A stretch of 64,000 nucleotides of DNA from Calliopsis andreniformis (lineage: Eukaryota > Arthropoda > Insecta > Hymenoptera > Andrenidae), in the NCBI RefSeq assembly GCF_051401765.1, contig NW_027480468.1:1736001-1800000 (forward strand). Reading direction: 5' to 3'. The notes under the pieces were generated by a model. It was given only the letters and a program-made list of their open reading frames with translations, searched no databases and was not told the DNA's origin. Numbering within the stretch: the first letter of the stretch is position 1; every line of letters begins with the position of its first letter. The position numbers were made by a program, and so were the translations under genes. Below are positions 49,816-62,287 of this stretch, piece after piece.

Positions 49816-51507
49816 TCAATCCACAATCCTCAATCTTCAATCATCAATACTCAATCTTCAATCCTCAATCCTCAATACTCAATCCTCAATCCTCATTCTT
49901 CAATCCTCAATACCCAATCCTCAATCTTTAATCCTCAATCCTCAATCATCAGTTCGCAATCCTCAATCCTCAATCCTCAGACCTCAGGCATCAATACTCA
50001 ACCCACAGTCCTCGTCCTCAATCCAGAACCCTCAATCCTCAATCCTCAATCTTCATACATCAATATTCAACCTTCAATCCTCAATCCCCAATCGTCAATC
50101 CTCAATCATCAATCCTCAATGTTCAATCCTCAATACCCAATCCTCAATCTTCAGTCCTCAATCCTCAATCCTCAATCCTCAATCCCCTGCCCTCAAACCT
50201 CAATCCTGTATCCTCAACCCTAAATCCTCAATCTTCAGCCCACAGTCCTCAACAATCAGTCGTCAATCCTCAATCCTCAATAGAATATCATCAATTCACA
50301 GTTTTCAATACTCAGTACTCAATCTGCAATCTTCAAATCTCTATCCACAAACATCAATTCTCATCACTCATCCCTCAACACTCAGTCCCCGATCCTCAAT
50401 GTTCAATCCTCAATCCTCAATCCTCAATCCACAATCCTCAACCTTCAATCCTCAATACGCAATCTTCAATCCTCAATCCTCAATCCTCAATCCTCAATTC
50501 TCAATACTCGATTGCCAATCTTCAATCCTCAATACTCAATCCTCAATTCTCAATCCTCAACCGTCAGCCCTCATCCTCAATCCTCAATCCTCAATCCTCA
50601 ATCCTCAAACTTCAATCCTCAATACTCAATCCTCAATCCTCAATCCTCAGTCCTCAATCCTCAATCTTCAATCCTCAGTCCCAAATCCTCAATCTTCAAT
50701 ACTCAATCCTCAAACCTCAAACTTCAATCCTCAATACTCAATCTTCAAACCTCAATCCTCAATCCTCAATACACAATCCTCATTCTTCAATCCTCAATAC
50801 CCAATCCTCAATTTTCAATCCTCAATCCTCAATCCTCTATTCTCAACCCTCAGTCCTCAATCCTCAATCCTCAATCCTCAAACCTCAAACCTCAACCGTC
50901 AGTCCTCGTCCTCAAACCTCAACACTCAATCCTCCATCCTCAATCTTCAATCATCAATACTCAATCTTCAATCCTCAATCCTCAATCCTCAGACTTCAGA
51001 CATCAATACTCAACCCACAGTCCTCGTCCTCAATCCACAACCCTCAATCCTCAATCCTCAATCTTCAATCATTAATATTCAATCTTCAATCCACAATCCT
51101 CAATCCTCAATCGTCAACCCACAATCCTCTACGTTCAATCCTCAATACCCAATCCTCAGTATTCAATCCTCAATCCTCAATCCTCAATCCTCAATCCTCA
51201 ATCCTCAGCCCTCAAACCTCAATCCTGAATCCTCAATCCTGAATCCTCAATCTTCAGCCCTGAGTCCTCAACAATCAGTTGTCAATCCTCAATCCTCAGT
51301 AGAGTATCCTCAATTCACAGTTTTCAATACTCAATACTCAATCTGCAATCTTCAGATCTCTATCCACAAACACCAATTCTCATCACTCTTCCCTCAATGC
51401 TCAGTCCCCAATCCTCAATCTTCAATCCTCAATCCTCAGTCCTCAATCCTCTATCTTAATCTTCAATCCTCAATACTCAAACTTCAATCCTCAATCCTCA
51501 ATGCCCT
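49816..51507 (+). repeat. Mosaic heptamer region
   Basis: Degenerate heptamers with class B islands at 50281 and 51300 (opening altered to TAGAGTATCC) and a module N-like copy near 51000. There is no long exact duplicate in the window and no gene. Confidence 0.7.
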
Positions 51508-52520
51508 ATCCTCAGTCCTCAATCTTCAATCCTCAACACTCAATCTTCAATCCTGAATCCTCAATCCTCAACCCTCAATCCTCAATCCTCAATCCTCAAT
51601 CGTCAATCTTCAATCCTCAATACTCAATCCTCAATCCTCAATCCTCAACCCTCAATCCACAAGCCTCAATCCTCAATCCTCAACCTTCAATCATCAATAT
51701 TCAATCTTCAATCCTCAATCCTCAATCCTCAATCCTCAATCCTCAATCCTCAATGTTCAATCCTCAATCCTCGTACCTAAAACCTCAATCCTCAATCCTC
51801 AATCCTCATTCTTCAATCCTCAATACCCAATCCTCAATCTTCAATCCTCAATCCTCAATCCTCAATTCTGAATCCTCAATCCTCAGCCCTCAGTCCTCAA
51901 ACCTCAATCCTAAACCCTCAGCCCTCATACTCAATCCTCAATCCTTATTCCTCAGTCCTCAACCTTCAATCCTCAATACTCAATTATCAATCCTCAATCC
52001 TCAATCCTCAGTCCTCAATCCTAAATCCTCAATCATCAATACTCAATCTTCAATACTCAATCCTCAATCCTCAATCCTGAATACTCAATCCTCAATCCTC
52101 AATATTCAATCCTCAATACTCAATCTTCAATCCTCAATCCTCAATCCTCGATCCTCAATCCTCAATCCTCAATCGTCAATCTCCAATCCTGAATACTCTA
52201 TCTTCAATCCTCAATCCTCAATCGCCCATCCTCAATCCTCATTCTTCAATCCTCAATACTCAACCTTCAATCCTCAATTCTCAATCCTCAATCCTCAGTC
52301 CTCATTCTTCAATCCTCAATACCCAATCCTCAATCCTCAACCCTCAATCCTCAATCCTCAATCCTCAATCCTCTATCCTCAATCCTCAGACCTCAAACAT
52401 CAATACTCAACCCTCAGTCCTCGTCCTGAATCCACAACCCTCAATCCTCAATCCTCAACCTTCAATCATCAATATTCAATCTTCAATCCTCAATCCTCAA
52501 TCCTCAATCCTCAATCCTCA

Positions 52521-53220
52521 ATCCTCAATGTTCAATCCTCAATACCCAATCTTCAATCTTCAATCCTCGATCCTCAATCCTCAATCCCCAATCCTCAATC
52601 CTCAATCCTCAGTCCTCAAACCACAGTCCTGAATCCTCAATACTGAATCCTCAATCTTCAGCCCTCAGTCCTCAACAATCAGTTGTCAATCCTCATTCCT
52701 CACTAGAATATCCTCCGTTCAGAGTTTTCCATACGCAATACTCAATCTGCAATCTTCATATCTCTATCCACAAACATCAATTCTCATCACTCAACCATCA
52801 ACTCTCAGTCCCCAATCCTCAATCTTCAATCGTCAACCCTCAATCCTCAATCCTCAATCCTCAATCCTCAATCCTCAACGATCAATCCTCAATACCCAAT
52901 CTTCAATCTTCAATCCTCGATCCTCAATCCTCAATCCCCAATCCTCAATCCTCAATCCTCAGTCCTCAAACCACAGTCCTGAATCCTCAATTCTGAATCC
53001 TCAATCTTCAGCCCTCAGTCCTTAACAATCAGTTGTCAATCCTCAATCCTCACTAGAATATCTTCAGTTCAGAGTTTTCCATACGCAATACTCAACCTGC
53101 AATCTTCATATCTCTATCCACAAACATCAATTCTCATCACTCAACCATCAACTCTCAGTCCCCAATCCTCAATCTTCAATCGTCAATCCTCAATCCTCAA
53201 TCCTCAATCCTCAATCCTCA
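52521..53220 (+). repeat. 350-bp tandem pair with class D islands
   Basis: Two units 350 bp (fifty heptamers) apart: AATACCCAAT at 52541/52891 and the island at 52704/53054. They differ at a few bases (TCCTCCGTTC against TCTTCAGTTC). The pair is copied at 57911-58610 in the second 5390-bp unit. Confidence 0.88.
52704..52813 (+). repeat. Class D island (B-derived, representative)
   Basis: This variant is confined to the right end of the window. It reads TAGAATATCCTCCGTTCAGA and then GTTTTCCATACGCAATACTC, with CTTCATATCTC replacing CTTCAAATCTC. Others start near 53054, 56759, 58094, 58444, 62149 and 63958. The last is cut by the window end. Confidence 0.8.
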
Positions 53221-55270
53221 ATCCTCAATCTTCAATCCTCAATACTCAATCTTCAATCCTCAAACCTCAATCCTCATTCCTCAATCTTCAATCCTCAATC
53301 CTCAATCCTCAATCCTCAATGCTCATTCTTCAATCCTCAATACCCAATCCTCAATCTTCAATCCTCAATCCTCAATCCTCAATTCTCAATCCTCAATCCT
53401 CAATCCTCAGACCTCAGACATCAATACTCAACCCTCAGTCCTCGTCCTCAATTCAAAACCCTCAATCCTCAATCCTCAATCTTCAATCATCAATATTCAA
53501 CCTTCAGTCCTCGATACACAATCCTCAATCTTCAATGTTCAATCCGCAATACCCAATCCTCAATCTTCAATCCTCAATCCTCAATCCTCAATCCTCAATC
53601 CTCAATCCTCAATCCTCAATCCTCAATCCACAACCTTCAATCCTCAATCCTCAATCCACAACCTTCAATCCTCAATACTCAATCGTCAATCCTCAATCCT
53701 CAATCATCAGTCCTCATTCCTCAAACCTCAACCCTCAGCCCTCAGTCCTCATCCTCAGTTCTCAATTCTCAATCCTCAGGCCTCAATCCTCAATCCTCAA
53801 TCCTCAATCCTCAATTCTCAATCATCAATCCTCACTCCTCAGACCTCAAACGTTAATATTCAACCCTCAGTCCTGGTCCCCAATCCAGAACCCTCAATCC
53901 TGAATCCTCAATCTTCTATCATCAATATTCAATCTTCAGTCCTCAATCCTCAATCCTCAATCCTCAATCCTCAATGTTCAATCCTCAATACCCAATCCTC
54001 AATCCTCAATCCTCAATCCTCAGACCTCAGACATCAATACTCAACCCTCAGTCCTCGTCCTCAATCCACAACTCTCAATCCTCAATCATCAATCTCAATC
54101 ATCAATATTCAATCTTCAGTCCTCAATCCTCAATCCTCAATCCTCAATGTTCAGTCCGCAATACCCAATCCTCAATCTTCAATCCTCAATCCTCAATCCT
54201 CAATCCTCAATCCTCAATCCTCAATACTCTATCCTCAATCCTCAGTCCTCAAACCTCAATCCTGGATCCTCAATCCTGAATCCTCAATCTTCAGACCTCA
54301 GTCCTCAACAATCAGTTGTCAATTCTCAATTCTCAATAGAATATCATCAATTCACAGATTTCAATACTCAATACTCAATACTCAATCTTTAAATCTCTAT
54401 CCACGAACACCAATTCTCATCACTCAACCCTCAACACTCAGTCCCCAGTAATCAATCTTCAATCCTCAATCCTCAATGCTCAATCCTCAATCTTCAATCC
54501 TCAATCCTCAATCCTCAATCCTCAATCCTCAATCCTCAATCCTCAATCCTCAATCCTCAATCCACAACCTTCAATCCTCAATACTCAATCGTCAATCCTC
54601 AATCCTCAATCGTCAGTCCTCATTCCTCAAACCTCAACCCTCAGCCCTCAGTCCTCATCCTCAGTTCTCAATTCTCAATCCTCAGGCCTCAATCCTCAAT
54701 CCTCAATCCTCATTCTTCAATCCTCAATACCCAAACCTCAATCTTCAATCCTCAATCCTCAATCCTCAATTCTCAATCCTCAATCCTCAATCCTCAGACC
54801 TCAAACATCAATATTCAACCCTCAGTCCTGGTCCCCAATTCACAACCATCAATACTCAATCCTCATTCCTCAATCCTCAATACTCAATCCTGAATCCTCA
54901 ATCTTCAATCCTCAATACTCAGTCCTCAATCCTCAATCCTCAATCCTCAATCCTCAATCTTCAAACCTCAATACTCAATCTTCAATCCTCAATCCTCAAT
55001 CCGCAATCCTCAATCCTCATTCTTCAATCCTCAACACCAAATCCTCAATCTTCAATCCTCAATCCTCAATCCTCTAATCTCAGTCCTCAATCCTCAATCC
55101 TCAGACCTCAAACATCAATACTCAACCCTCAGTCCTCGTCCTCAATCCACAACCCTCAATCCTCAATCCTCAATCCTCAATCTTCAATCATCAATACACA
55201 ATCTTCAATCCTCAATCCTCAGTCCTCAATACTCAACAATCAATCCTCAATTCTCAATACTCAATAGAAT

Positions 55271-55288
55271 ATCCTGAATTCTCAGGAT
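55271..55288. repeat. Perfect inverted repeat in an A-prime island
   Basis: This is the same ATCCTGAATTCTCAGGAT as at 18827, directly after TAGAAT. A second, imperfect version (ATACTGA on the left arm) lies at 55613-55630. Confidence 0.8.
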
Positions 55289-56897
55289 TCAATACTCAAA
55301 CCTCAATCCTCAAACCTCAGCCCTCATCCTCAATACTCAGTACTCAATCCTCAATCTTCAACCCTCAATCCTCAACACTCAAACTTCAATCCTCAATCCT
55401 CAATCCTCAATCCTCAATCCTCAATCCTTATTCCTCAGTCCTCAACCTTCAATCCTCAATACTCAATTTTCAATCCTCAACCCTCAATCTTCAATCCTCA
55501 ATCCTAAATCCTCAATCACCAATCCTCAATCTTCAGTACTCAATACTCAATCCTCAATCCTGAATCCTCAATACTAAAGCATCAATCCTCAATTCTCAAT
55601 ACTCAATAGAACATACTGAATTCTCAGGATTCAATACTCAAACCTCAAACCTCAAACCTCAGCCATCATCCTCAATCCTCAATCCTCAATCGTCAATCCT
55701 CAACCATCAATCCCCAACACTCAACCTTCAACCCTCAATCCTCAATCCTCAATCGTCAATCCGCAATACTCAATCCTCAGTCATCAATCCTCAACTTTCA
55801 ATACTCAATCCTCAATCCTCAATCCTCAATCCCCAATCCTCAATCCTCATTCCTCAAACCTCAATCCTCAAACCTCAGCCCTCATCCTCAACTCTCAATC
55901 CTCAATCCTCAATCCTAAAGCCACAATCCTCAACCGTCAGTCCTCGTCCTCAATCCACAACCCTCAATCCTCAATCCTCAATCTTCAATCATCAATACTC
56001 AATCTTCAATCCTCAATCCTCCATCCTCAATCCTCATTCCTCAAACCTCAATCCTCAATCCTCAATCCTTAATCCTTCAGTCTTCAATCCTCAATCAACA
56101 GTCCTCAATCTTCAATCCTCAATGCTCAATCCTCAATCCTCAATACTCAGACCTCAATCCTCAATCCTCAATCCTCAATCCTCAATCTTCAATCCTCAAT
56201 ACTCAATCTTCAATCCTCAATCCTCAATCCTCAATCTTCAATCCTCAATACTCAATCTTCAATCCTCAATCCTCAATCCTCAATCCTCAATACTCAATCT
56301 TCAATCCTCAATCCTCAATCCTCAATCCTCAATATTCAAACCTCAATACCCAATTTTCAATACTCAATCCGCAATCGTCATACCTCAATCCTCAATCCTC
56401 AGTCATCAATCCTCAATTCTCAATCCTCTATCCTCAATCCTCAGACCTCAAACATCAATACTCAACCCTCAGTCCTCGTCCTGCATCCACAACCCTCAAT
56501 CCTCAATCCTCAACCATCAATCATCAATATTCAATCTTCAATCCTCAATCCTCAATCCTCAATCCTCAATCCTCAATCCTCAAAGTTCAATCCTCAATAC
56601 CCAATCTTCAATCTTCAATCCTCGATCCTCAATCCTCAATCCCCAATCCTCAATCCTCAATCCTCAGTCCTCAAACCACAGTCCTGAATCCTCAATCCTG
56701 AATCCTCAATCTTCAGCCCTCAGTCCTTAACAATCAGTTGTCAATCCTCAATCCTCACTAGAATATCTTCAGTTGAGAGTTTTCCATACGCAATACTCAA
56801 TCTGCAATCTTCATATCTCTATCCACAAACATCAATTCTCATCACTCAACCATCAACTCTCAGTCCCCAATCCTCAATCTTCAATCGTCAATACTCA

Positions 56898-59800
56898 ATC
56901 CTCAGTCCTCAATCTTCAATCCTCAACACTCAATCTTCAATCCTGAATCCTCAATCCTCAACCCTCAATCCTCAATCCTCAATCCTCAATCGTCAATCTT
57001 CAATCCTCAATACTCAATCCTCAATCCTCAATCCTCAACCCTCAATCCACAAGCCTCAATCCTCAATCCTCAACCTTCAATCATCAATATTCAATCTTCA
57101 ATCCTCAATCCTCAATCCTCAATCCTCAATCCTCAATCCTCAATGTTCAATCCTCAATCCTCGTACCTAAAACCTCAATCCTCAATCCTCAATCCTCATT
57201 CTTCAATCCTCAATACCCAATCCTCAATCTTCAATCCTCAATCCTCAATCCTCAATTCTGAATCCTCAATCCTCAGCCCTCAGTCCTCAAACCTCAATCC
57301 TAAACCCTCAGCCCTCATACTCAATCCTCAATCCTTATTCCTCAGTCCTCAACCTTCAATCCTCAATACTCAATTATCAATCCTCAATCCTCAATCCTCA
57401 GTCCTCAATCCTAAATCCTCAATCATCAATACTCAATCTTCAATACTCAATCCTCAATCCTCAATCCTGAATACTCAATCCTCAATCCTCAATATTCAAT
57501 CCTCAATACTCAATCTTCAATCCTCAATCCTCAATCCTCGATCCTCAATCCTCAATCCTCAATCGTCAATCTCCAATCCTGAATACTCTATCTTCAATCC
57601 TCAATCCTCAATCGCCCATCCTCAATCCTCATTCTTCAATCCTCAATACTCAACCTTCAATCCTCAATTCTCAATCCTCAATCCTCAGTCCTCATTCTTC
57701 AATCCTCAATACCCAATCCTCAATCCTCAACCCTCAATCCTCAATCCTCAATCCTCAATCCTCTATCCTCAATCCTCAGACCTCAAACATCAATACTCAA
57801 CCCTCAGTCCTCGTCCTGAATCCACAACCCTCAATCCTCAATCCTCAACCTTCAATCATCAATATTCAATCTTCAATCCTCAATCCTCAATCCTCAATCC
57901 TCAATCCTCAATCCTCAATGTTCAATCCTCAATACCCAATCTTCAATCTTCAATCCTCGATCCTCAATCCTCAATCCCCAATCCTCAATCCTCAATCCTC
58001 AGTCCTCAAACCACAGTCCTGAATCCTCAATACTGAATCCTCAATCTTCAGCCCTCAGTCCTCAACAATCAGTTGTCAATCCTCATTCCTCACTAGAATA
58101 TCCTCCGTTCAGAGTTTTCCATACGCAATACTCAATCTGCAATCTTCATATCTCTATCCACAAACATCAATTCTCATCACTCAACCATCAACTCTCAGTC
58201 CCCAATCCTCAATCTTCAATCGTCAACCCTCAATCCTCAATCCTCAATCCTCAATCCTCAATCCTCAACGATCAATCCTCAATACCCAATCTTCAATCTT
58301 CAATCCTCGATCCTCAATCCTCAATCCCCAATCCTCAATCCTCAATCCTCAGTCCTCAAACCACAGTCCTGAATCCTCAATTCTGAATCCTCAATCTTCA
58401 GCCCTCAGTCCTTAACAATCAGTTGTCAATCCTCAATCCTCACTAGAATATCTTCAGTTCAGAGTTTTCCATACGCAATACTCAACCTGCAATCTTCATA
58501 TCTCTATCCACAAACATCAATTCTCATCACTCAACCATCAACTCTCAGTCCCCAATCCTCAATCTTCAATCGTCAATCCTCAATCCTCAATCCTCAATCC
58601 TCAATCCTCAATCCTCAATCTTCAATCCTCAATACTCAATCTTCAATCCTCAAACCTCAATCCTCATTCCTCAATCTTCAATCCTCAATCCTCAATCCTC
58701 AATCCTCAATGCTCATTCTTCAATCCTCAATACCCAATCCTCAATCTTCAATCCTCAATCCTCAATCCTCAATTCTCAATCCTCAATCCTCAATCCTCAG
58801 ACCTCAGACATCAATACTCAACCCTCAGTCCTCGTCCTCAATTCAAAACCCTCAATCCTCAATCCTCAATCTTCAATCATCAATATTCAACCTTCAGTCC
58901 TCGATACACAATCCTCAATCTTCAATGTTCAATCCGCAATACCCAATCCTCAATCTTCAATCCTCAATCCTCAATCCTCAATCCTCAATCCTCAATCCTC
59001 AATCCTCAATCCTCAATCCACAACCTTCAATCCTCAATCCTCAATCCACAACCTTCAATCCTCAATACTCAATCGTCAATCCTCAATCCTCAATCATCAG
59101 TCCTCATTCCTCAAACCTCAACCCTCAGCCCTCAGTCCTCATCCTCAGTTCTCAATTCTCAATCCTCAGGCCTCAATCCTCAATCCTCAATCCTCAATCC
59201 TCAATTCTCAATCATCAATCCTCACTCCTCAGACCTCAAACGTTAATATTCAACCCTCAGTCCTGGTCCCCAATCCAGAACCCTCAATCCTGAATCCTCA
59301 ATCTTCTATCATCAATATTCAATCTTCAGTCCTCAATCCTCAATCCTCAATCCTCAATCCTCAATGTTCAATCCTCAATACCCAATCCTCAATCCTCAAT
59401 CCTCAATCCTCAGACCTCAGACATCAATACTCAACCCTCAGTCCTCGTCCTCAATCCACAACTCTCAATCCTCAATCATCAATCTCAATCATCAATATTC
59501 AATCTTCAGTCCTCAATCCTCAATCCTCAATCCTCAATGTTCAGTCCGCAATACCCAATCCTCAATCTTCAATCCTCAATCCTCAATCCTCAATCCTCAA
59601 TCCTCAATCCTCAATACTCTATCCTCAATCCTCAGTCCTCAAACCTCAATCCTGGATCCTCAATCCTGAATCCTCAATCTTCAGACCTCAGTCCTCAACA
59701 ATCAGTTGTCAATTCTCAATTCTCAATAGAATATCATCAATTCACAGATTTCAATACTCAATACTCAATACTCAATCTTTAAATCTCTATCCACGAACAC

Positions 59801-62287
59801 CAATTCTCATCACTCAACCCTCAACACTCAGTCCCCAGTAATCAATCTTCAATCCTCAATCCTCAATGCTCAATCCTCAATCTTCAATCCTCAATCCTCA
59901 ATCCTCAATCCTCAATCCTCAATCCTCAATCCTCAATCCTCAATCCTCAATCCACAACCTTCAATCCTCAATACTCAATCGTCAATCCTCAATCCTCAAT
60001 CGTCAGTCCTCATTCCTCAAACCTCAACCCTCAGCCCTCAGTCCTCATCCTCAGTTCTCAATTCTCAATCCTCAGGCCTCAATCCTCAATCCTCAATCCT
60101 CATTCTTCAATCCTCAATACCCAAACCTCAATCTTCAATCCTCAATCCTCAATCCTCAATTCTCAATCCTCAATCCTCAATCCTCAGACCTCAAACATCA
60201 ATATTCAACCCTCAGTCCTGGTCCCCAATTCACAACCATCAATACTCAATCCTCATTCCTCAATCCTCAATACTCAATCCTGAATCCTCAATCTTCAATC
60301 CTCAATACTCAGTCCTCAATCCTCAATCCTCAATCCTCAATCCTCAATCTTCAAACCTCAATACTCAATCTTCAATCCTCAATCCTCAATCCGCAATCCT
60401 CAATCCTCATTCTTCAATCCTCAACACCAAATCCTCAATCTTCAATCCTCAATCCTCAATCCTCTAATCTCAGTCCTCAATCCTCAATCCTCAGACCTCA
60501 AACATCAATACTCAACCCTCAGTCCTCGTCCTCAATCCACAACCCTCAATCCTCAATCCTCAATCCTCAATCTTCAATCATCAATACACAATCTTCAATC
60601 CTCAATCCTCAGTCCTCAATACTCAACAATCAATCCTCAATTCTCAATACTCAATAGAATATCCTGAATTCTCAGGATTCAATACTCAAACCTCAATCCT
60701 CAAACCTCAGCCCTCATCCTCAATACTCAGTACTCAATCCTCAATCTTCAACCCTCAATCCTCAACACTCAAACTTCAATCCTCAATCCTCAATCCTCAA
60801 TCCTCAATCCTCAATCCTTATTCCTCAGTCCTCAACCTTCAATCCTCAATACTCAATTTTCAATCCTCAACCCTCAATCTTCAATCCTCAATCCTAAATC
60901 CTCAATCACCAATCCTCAATCTTCAGTACTCAATACTCAATCCTCAATCCTGAATCCTCAATACTAAAGCATCAATCCTCAATTCTCAATACTCAATAGA
61001 ACATACTGAATTCTCAGGATTCAATACTCAAACCTCAAACCTCAAACCTCAGCCATCATCCTCAATCCTCAATCCTCAATCGTCAATCCTCAACCATCAA
61101 TCCCCAACACTCAACCTTCAACCCTCAATCCTCAATCCTCAATCGTCAATCCGCAATACTCAATCCTCAGTCATCAATCCTCAACTTTCAATACTCAATC
61201 CTCAATCCTCAATCCTCAATCCCCAATCCTCAATCCTCATTCCTCAAACCTCAATCCTCAAACCTCAGCCCTCATCCTCAACTCTCAATCCTCAATCCTC
61301 AATCCTAAAGCCACAATCCTCAACCGTCAGTCCTCGTCCTCAATCCACAACCCTCAATCCTCAATCCTCAATCTTCAATCATCAATACTCAATCTTCAAT
61401 CCTCAATCCTCCATCCTCAATCCTCATTCCTCAAACCTCAATCCTCAATCCTCAATCCTTAATCCTTCAGTCTTCAATCCTCAATCAACAGTCCTCAATC
61501 TTCAATCCTCAATGCTCAATCCTCAATCCTCAATACTCAGACCTCAATCCTCAATCCTCAATCCTCAATCCTCAATCTTCAATCCTCAATACTCAATCTT
61601 CAATCCTCAATCCTCAATCCTCAATCTTCAATCCTCAATACTCAATCTTCAATCCTCAATCCTCAATCCTCAATCCTCAATACTCAATCTTCAATCCTCA
61701 ATCCTCAATCCTCAATCCTCAATATTCAAACCTCAATACCCAATTTTCAATACTCAATCCGCAATCGTCATACCTCAATCCTCAATCCTCAGTCATCAAT
61801 CCTCAATTCTCAATCCTCTATCCTCAATCCTCAGACCTCAAACATCAATACTCAACCCTCAGTCCTCGTCCTGCATCCACAACCCTCAATCCTCAATCCT
61901 CAACCATCAATCATCAATATTCAATCTTCAATCCTCAATCCTCAATCCTCAATCCTCAATCCTCAATCCTCAAAGTTCAATCCTCAATACCCAATCTTCA
62001 ATCTTCAATCCTCGATCCTCAATCCTCAATCCCCAATCCTCAATCCTCAATCCTCAGTCCTCAAACCACAGTCCTGAATCCTCAATCCTGAATCCTCAAT
62101 CTTCAGCCCTCAGTCCTTAACAATCAGTTGTCAATCCTCAATCCTCACTAGAATATCTTCAGTTGAGAGTTTTCCATACGCAATACTCAATCTGCAATCT
62201 TCATATCTCTATCCACAAACATCAATTCTCATCACTCAACCATCAACTCTCAGTCCCCAATCCTCAATCTTCAATCGTCAATACTCA
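56898..62287 (+). repeat. 5390-bp tandem duplication, copy 2
   Basis: Directly follows copy 1. The junction word ACTCAATCCTCAGTCC near 56900 corresponds to the left edge at 51510. The right edge is near 62288, where the sequence continues with TCAATCCTCAATCC instead of CAGTCCTCAATC. Apparent identity over 5.4 kb means either a very recent event or an assembly duplication. Confidence 0.93.
60661..60678. repeat. Perfect inverted repeat in an A-prime island, duplicate
   Basis: This is the copy of 55271-55288 in the second 5390-bp unit. The imperfect partner is at 61003-61020. Confidence 0.8.

Larger units (their letters stand above)
51508..56897 (+). repeat. 5390-bp tandem duplication, copy 1
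   Basis: All landmarks recur 5390 bp later: 51753/57143, 53319/58709, 53974/59364, 54476/59866 and 56122/61512. No difference was noticed in the stretches compared, and the translations of the contained open frames are the same. The unit equals 770 heptamers. It contains class D islands at 52704, 53054 and 56759, a B island at 54337 and A-prime islands at 55265 and 55607. Confidence 0.93.

Noticed and set aside
55271..55288. Hairpin as an intrinsic transcription terminator
   Set aside because: The arms are short and AT-containing, no T-run follows, and there is no upstream gene.
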